Below, piece after piece: positions 15,357 to 18,961 of a stretch of 18,961 nt of DNA; position 1 is the stretch's first letter, and every line of letters starts with the position of its first letter. This DNA comes from Hondaea fermentalgiana (taxonomy: Eukaryota; Sar; Bigyra; Thraustochytrida; Thraustochytriidae): positions 43,040 to 62,000 of the forward strand of contig NPFB01000107.1 of the NCBI GenBank assembly GCA_014084085.1, in the 5' to 3' direction. The notes beneath the pieces are model-generated. The model was given only the letters and a program-made list of their open reading frames with translations. It did not search any database and had not been told where the DNA came from. The translations under genes and the position numbers were made by a program.

Positions 15357-16604
15357 TTAATGATCGAAGCGGCGTCTCTTCCTCGAGGATTGCGTTTCAT
15401 CCTGATCTTGAATAGGACGCTTCTGACGATGCGTCGGCTCATCGGCCTCGTCATCAGAAAAGATTAGACTTGCCAGATCCCCGGAACCATCCGAAGCTAC
15501 GCTATCAATCAAAGAGTCGAACATCGCCAGAGAAGAAGGATCATCTTCCTCTTGCAGATCATTCGACTCGGACGCCATGGCCGAAACTTGCATCCCAGAA
15601 TTCGGCTCCTGTGGGGATGCTAGCATGTCGTGACCGAAGATGCTGAGAGAAAGACACGAAGATGTCTCCATGAACTCCGCGCTCTCTGACGAAACCTCGT
15701 TCGCCTCATAATTGCGCATTTCTTCGCTCGTGATCGAAGCGACTTCAAGTTTAATGTCATTATCCTCGTTGCCTGCAGCATCGCCCGCAGAGTCAACGGA
15801 TGCGAAACTGACAAAGTCGAGCGTCTCATGCCTGTTATTTTCGCAATGAAGCATGAACTTTTCGATTTGATTCACCAGAGGTGCATCGACTTCGCCTTGC
15901 GAGTGATCCAAGAGGTACTCTTCAACAACGTCAAGATGCTCGCAGAGGTATTTGATGTTGCCAATCTGGTGGCAGGGACTTTGCGGGTGCATTCTGCCTT
16001 CTGCGATGACGTTCTCGATCGTTCGGACGCAATGCACATTGTAAACGTCGCGGAACTTGCCAAGATGATCCTTGTAACGCTTCTTCAGACCATTGGTCAA
16101 GTTCGTCTGCCAATGAATATCCGTCTGACCTTGCAGCGCGCAACTGTGGCCTTCACACTGGAAGTCGAGACGGACGCGGAGGTACTTGCCGCTCGGACCG
16201 TTGGAGGCAGTCTTTTTTGTAACCGAGCCTTGCTCGATGAAGATCAGAACGCGGCCTCCGGGTTGGCGAAGGTAAGCAATCCAGCTAACCATGACGTGCG
16301 TCCTCCCAGAAAAGACAAGGTCCTTCACACAGGCGGCGTTCACTCTGGACTGTAGTACATTCGCAGGGACGCTCGCGCTGGCGATGAACTCCTCGGTTCT
16401 GCCCATATCTGCGAGAGAAAAGAGGCTCACCTTGAGAACCGAGAGCGGCACGCCCTCGGGGATGCCGGACACCTGGAAGATGGAAATGCTGCTGTTGAGC
16501 CCACGTCCGGCGCTCGAAATTTGCCAGTTGAACTGCTGGCCTTGCCAGGTGTTCGTGTTGCCAATCAAGTTGACCGTCGGCGGCGCGACCATAACGTGCG
16601 CCAT
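15357..16604 (-). CDS. Putative nuclear regulator, paralogue A of a tandem pair (family not recognised)
   Basis: 415 residues. The frame extends upstream to a TTG at 17114, but that extension is Arg-rich noise. The ATG at 16604-16602 lies in a perfect ACCATGG context and matches the paralogue's start, so I use it; stop TAA 15359-15357. Residues 11-232 form the domain shared with the 17245 gene. Shared blocks include LIGxTNxWQGQQ, AGRGLNxS, RTHVxV, GKYLRVRLDF (139-148) and WQTNLTNG (165-172). A basic stretch and a helical end (YNVHxxRTIxxVI) complete it. The first half looks beta-rich. Residues about 270-390 are acidic and Ser-rich, and 393-412 are a bipartite basic NLS at the very C-terminus. 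Conserved domain, acidic tail and NLS suggest a DNA-binding or chromatin-linked transcription regulator. This is inference; I cannot name the fold. Confidence 0.8.
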   Translation of the reverse strand: MAHVMVAPPTVNLIGNTNTWQGQQFNWQISSAGRGLNSSISIFQVSGIPEGVPLSVLKVSLFSLADMGRTEEFIASASVPANVLQSRVNAACVKDLVFSGRTHVMVSWIAYLRQPGGRVLIFIEQGSVTKKTASNGPSGKYLRVRLDFQCEGHSCALQGQTDIHWQTNLTNGLKKRYKDHLGKFRDVYNVHCVRTIENVIAEGRMHPQSPCHQIGNIKYLCEHLDVVEEYLLDHSQGEVDAPLVNQIEKFMLHCENNRHETLDFVSFASVDSAGDAAGNEDNDIKLEVASITSEEMRNYEANEVSSESAEFMETSSCLSLSIFGHDMLASPQEPNSGMQVSAMASESNDLQEEDDPSSLAMFDSLIDSVASDGSGDLASLIFSDDEADEPTHRQKRPIQDQDETQSSRKRRRFDH

Positions 16605-17244
16605 GGTCGGTCTCTGAGCCGCGCGCAGCGCGTGCACGCTGGTCTCGCTCGCCCTCTTCCTTTCTTTTCCTCCTCTCTCCGCGAGTTCTCTCGTACGGCT
16701 GGCGCGAGGGGCGGGCGAGGCGGGCGAGGCGGGCGAGGCGGCGTAGACCCAGGCGAGCAGGGGCGCGCGCAGGCAGCGGCGCGGGCGGCAGTAGCGGCAG
16801 CGGCGCCGGCAGCGACGCCGGCAGCGGGGGCGCGCCCGCCTCTGGTGCTCGCTCTCGCCCCGGCCGGCGCCCTCGCGACGAGTGAAGCGAGGAACGAGGG
16901 GGAAGAGGGCGCGGGCGGACGGGCGGCGCGGGGCGAGGCCGCCGCGCGAGACGAGGGGTGCCGCGAGGTGCGGCTGCGACGCGCGAGGTCCGAGGTTTCT
17001 TGTTTGCGAGACCGAAATTTCTTGGCCTAGGTTGGAGAACAATTGAAAAAAAATTCTTCTTCTTTTTCTTTTCTGTTTCTTGTCGACTTTGCGAATGATC
17101 AAGAGGTTATTCAAAGATCATTGGGGAAAGAAGCTTTTTTTCTATGGGTTATTTACAGACACTGGTTCTTTTCATCAAAATTATCTACACTTTGCAAGAC
17201 GCCCCTCGCGGCTACTGCGGTAAGGCGTGCCTTCTGTTGCTTAT
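16605..17244. other. Intergenic region, 640 bp, between the two paralogues; promoter and 5' UTR of paralogue A
   Basis: The half nearest the 16604 start is extremely GC-rich, with CGGCAG-type and 9-bp repeats; the half nearest 17040-17240 is AT-rich. Being upstream of paralogue A and downstream of paralogue B, it should carry the promoter of A and the 3' end of B. No gene is seen; the open minus-strand frame here encodes an Arg/Ala/Pro-rich string that has no counterpart in the paralogue. Confidence 0.65.
16711..16741. repeat. 9-bp tandem repeat (gcgggcgag), about 3.4 copies
   Basis: Perfect units at 16711-16719, 16720-16728 and 16729-16737, plus a partial fourth. It lies about 110-140 bp upstream of the paralogue A start codon. 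Confidence 0.95.
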
Positions 17245-18735
17245 TCAATTGCGAATTCGCTTGTGGTGGTTTGCATTCTCGAGCTCCGCGTCGTCATCTC
17301 GAGCCCGTTTAAGAGAGGAGCTATCTACATTCTCGTCATCGAGATTCTCCATGCCTCCAAGATTGTCATCGACGAGGGCGTCCTGCATCTCGTGCGTATC
17401 GCTGGGTGTATTTGATTGAAAATCCTGGAAGCTGCCCTCCTCCAGAGGTAGGGATTGTAGGTCGTCGAAGTCTACCGCATGGTCTCCAAAATGAGAGGTA
17501 TGAGGCATGAACGGGGAGGAATCCTCTTGATCTTGATATGTGTTGTCCTCGGTCGCAGAGACCTCGGACTGAGAGACCTCGGACTGAGAGACCACGGACT
17601 GAGAGACCTCGATCGGAGGGACCTCGAACTGAGAGAGCAGCGTCTCCGGGTTGAAGGGGTCGTCCAGATAAGAATTGAGATCGTCCTCCGCGCATGCGTA
17701 TTCCTGGCCGGCCGGCGCAACCCAAGCTCCCAGATTGCTGCTTGGAACGGCCAGCGGTGCGTCGGAGCTAATCGCCGAAACGTGCCCGCGAGCTAGAGTT
17801 CCCTTGAAGGCTTCGTTGGCATCGTCGATGCTGCCGGGCGTTGCGCTCAAGACCCTGGTGTCCTGCTTCAGGTAGCACTCCCCCTCCGTTGTTGCAAAGT
17901 CGAGCTGCGCTCTTGACGTAGGGGCGCGACTTGGGAGGAAGGACCGCACGGTGTCCAAGAGAAAGACATCCCCGTTTAGATGCGTCTCGGGCTGCTGCTG
18001 CTCGACATATTCTTTCGCAGTGTGGGCGTGGTCCAAGAGGTAATCAAGGTTGCCCATTCTATCGCTGGGGCTCGACGGATCCATGGTACCGTGTTCCAGG
18101 ACATGTCGAATAGTCCTCGCGGCGTGAAGGTTGTACGCAACGCGAAAGTGAGCAAGATTTTCGCGATGCGCTTGCTTGCGCCCATTCGACAGGTTGGACT
18201 GCCAGCGGATGTTTACCTGGTTGAGAAGATGCTGGCCGTCATTGCAAACGACCTCGAGCCGGACGCGCAGGAACTTGCCCGTCGCTCCGTTTGTTTTATC
18301 CTTCTTCATCATCGAGCCCTCGTTGACAATGAACAGGGCGTTGCCATAGGCGTTGCGAGTAAAGGCGATGAAATTCACCTGAACGTGGGTCCTGTTGTCG
18401 ATGTCCGCTGGGCTTGGGCAGTGCACGAGGGCGCCTTGCTGCTGCTCGCGCAGCACGTCCGCAGGGATATCGGCTCTGGTGATGAAGATCTCCTCATTGT
18501 TCCTCGTCACCGCGAGCAGCGACACCCGCACGGCGCAGAGCACGCTGCCAGGTTCGAGACCGGAAACTTCGAAGATGACGAAGCTGCCATTGAGGCCTCT
18601 CCCGGCGGCCTCGGTCTGGTGATTTAATTGTTGTCCCTGCCACATGTTGGTTGTCCCTATCAGGTTCAGGGCTGGCACCGGCGCGTGCGCCATGATCGCG
18701 GAGGCCATCGCGTGCGCCATGATCGCGGAGGCCAT
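17245..18735 (-). CDS. Putative nuclear regulator, paralogue B of a tandem pair (family not recognised)
   Basis: 496 residues from the first ATG (18735-18733, G at -3 and +4); stop TGA 17247-17245. Four in-frame ATGs (18735, 18720, 18708, 18693) arise from a 27-bp duplication. The one at 18693 matches the paralogue start best (MAHAPVP against MAHVMVA) and may be the ancestral or main start. The frame is also open without a stop from 18735 to the right window edge, so an upstream start outside the window is not excluded. Residues about 24-245 are the shared domain: LIGTTNMWQGQQ (26-37), AGRGLNGS, RTHVQV, GKFLRVRLEV (153-162), WQSNLSNG. The middle is longer than in paralogue A, with acidic Asp/Glu/Ser/Gln stretches and an SQSEV repeat. 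The C-terminus has a bipartite NLS (KRAR 476-479, HKRIR 491-495). Probably a nuclear transcription-type regulator, by inference. Confidence 0.8.
   Translation of the reverse strand: MASAIMAHAMASAIMAHAPVPALNLIGTTNMWQGQQLNHQTEAAGRGLNGSFVIFEVSGLEPGSVLCAVRVSLLAVTRNNEEIFITRADIPADVLREQQQGALVHCPSPADIDNRTHVQVNFIAFTRNAYGNALFIVNEGSMMKKDKTNGATGKFLRVRLEVVCNDGQHLLNQVNIRWQSNLSNGRKQAHRENLAHFRVAYNLHAARTIRHVLEHGTMDPSSPSDRMGNLDYLLDHAHTAKEYVEQQQPETHLNGDVFLLDTVRSFLPSRAPTSRAQLDFATTEGECYLKQDTRVLSATPGSIDDANEAFKGTLARGHVSAISSDAPLAVPSSNLGAWVAPAGQEYACAEDDLNSYLDDPFNPETLLSQFEVPPIEVSQSVVSQSEVSQSEVSATEDNTYQDQEDSSPFMPHTSHFGDHAVDFDDLQSLPLEEGSFQDFQSNTPSDTHEMQDALVDDNLGGMENLDDENVDSSSLKRARDDDAELENANHHKRIRN
17557..17631 (-). repeat. 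15-bp coding tandem repeat giving Ser-Gln-Ser-Glu-Val units in paralogue B
   Basis: Five 15-bp units: two identical (17557-17571, 17572-17586), one with a single change (17587-17601), and two more diverged (17602-17616, 17617-17631). On the minus strand they encode SQSEV-like pentapeptides inside the acidic region. Paralogue A lacks them, so they arose after the duplication. Confidence 0.9.
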
Positions 18736-18742
18736 CGCGTGC
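18692..18742 (-). repeat. 27-bp tandem duplication at the start of paralogue B
   Basis: The unit atgatcgcggaggccatcgc plus seven further bases occupies 18692-18718 and repeats at 18719-18742 (24 bases identical). It duplicates the peptide MASAIMAHA and multiplies the possible start codons. Confidence 0.95.
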
Positions 18743-18961
18743 TCAGTTAGCAGCAGCTGCACGTCCTCGCCCAAGGCGTCGCTTCGTCTCGCAGCCAGAT
18801 CGATCGATACCTTCGTAGGCGGGCGCGCGCGCGCGGGGGTGGCTTGGGCGGCGGGGGCGATGGCGCGCTTGGGCTGCAGCTGGCTCAAGCGGTAGCTAGC
18901 TTGGGCTGCAGCTGGCTTCGGCGGCGGGCGGCGGCGGCGGCGGGCAGGGGCGGCAGCGGGC
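18736..18961. other. Upstream region of paralogue B to window edge, GC-rich with a 19-bp direct repeat
   Basis: gcttgggctgcagctggct occurs at 18867-18885 and again at 18899-18917. A (GCG/GGC)n-like stretch follows to the window edge. The frame of paralogue B stays open through it, coding for an Ala/Pro/Arg-rich string that looks like 5' UTR read by chance, but an N-terminal extension cannot be excluded within this window. Confidence 0.55.

Noticed and set aside
15357..17114. 585-codon version of paralogue A starting upstream of 16604
   Set aside because: It begins at TTG, and its first 170 codons are Arg/Ala-rich noise across GC repeats with no counterpart in paralogue B; the ATG at 16604 has a perfect ACCATGG context.
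1..18961. CRISPR arrays, prokaryotic operons, rRNA genes
   Set aside because: The repeats are microsatellites or coding repeats without spacers, genes are dispersed on both strands with eukaryotic start contexts, and no rRNA-like sequence was recognised.

Overview
The window reads as nuclear DNA of a GC-rich, intron-poor protist, most likely a stramenopile of the thraustochytrid type. This is inference from style, not from a marker gene. Genes are monocistronic, lie on both strands and are spaced by 0.5 to 4.5 kb. Their ATGs sit in eukaryote-type contexts (A or G at -3, G at +4; one is a perfect ACCATGG). One product carries a mitochondrial presequence, one an N-terminal membrane anchor, and two end in nuclear localisation signals. 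Secreted proteins with Pro-Thr-Asp-Ala linkers also fit such protists. I see no operons, CRISPR arrays, tRNA or rRNA genes.

Layout, left to right. (1) The 3' part of a secreted von Willebrand A protein with a Pro/Thr-rich linker (1-1134, +). (2) A 1-kb gap holding a 69-bp inverted-repeat pair. (3) A class I SAM methyltransferase (2114-3019, -), divergent from (4) an unrecognised 350-residue acidic protein (3571-4623, +). (5) A 1.5-kb AT-richer gap with a tetranucleotide microsatellite. (6) A small multi-pass membrane protein (6090-6467, +). (7) A gap with a ~150-bp tandem duplication. (8) Mitochondrial NAD-dependent formate dehydrogenase (7383-8666, -). (9) About 4 kb of GC-rich, repeat-studded DNA with no convincing gene except small coding-like fragments, one of them broken by a G19 tract. 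(10) A membrane-anchored prolyl 4-hydroxylase with a C-terminal segment that aligns without gaps to the core of the VHL beta domain (13153-14835, +). (11) Two tandem paralogues of an unrecognised nuclear protein family (15357-16604 and 17245-18735, both -).

The best candidate for something new is the prolyl hydroxylase-VHL-like fusion: a hydroxyproline-making domain and a possible hydroxyproline-reading domain in one, probably lumenal, polypeptide. The second is the paralogue pair, which keeps an N-terminal domain and a C-terminal bipartite NLS but differs in its acidic middle, the usual pattern of transcription regulators. The genes do not form one obvious pathway. The only functional link I can suggest, speculatively, is that the Pro-rich linker of the secreted vWA protein is the type of sequence an ER prolyl hydroxylase could modify.

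All similarity statements rest on reading the sequence and on remembered family motifs; no database search was run.
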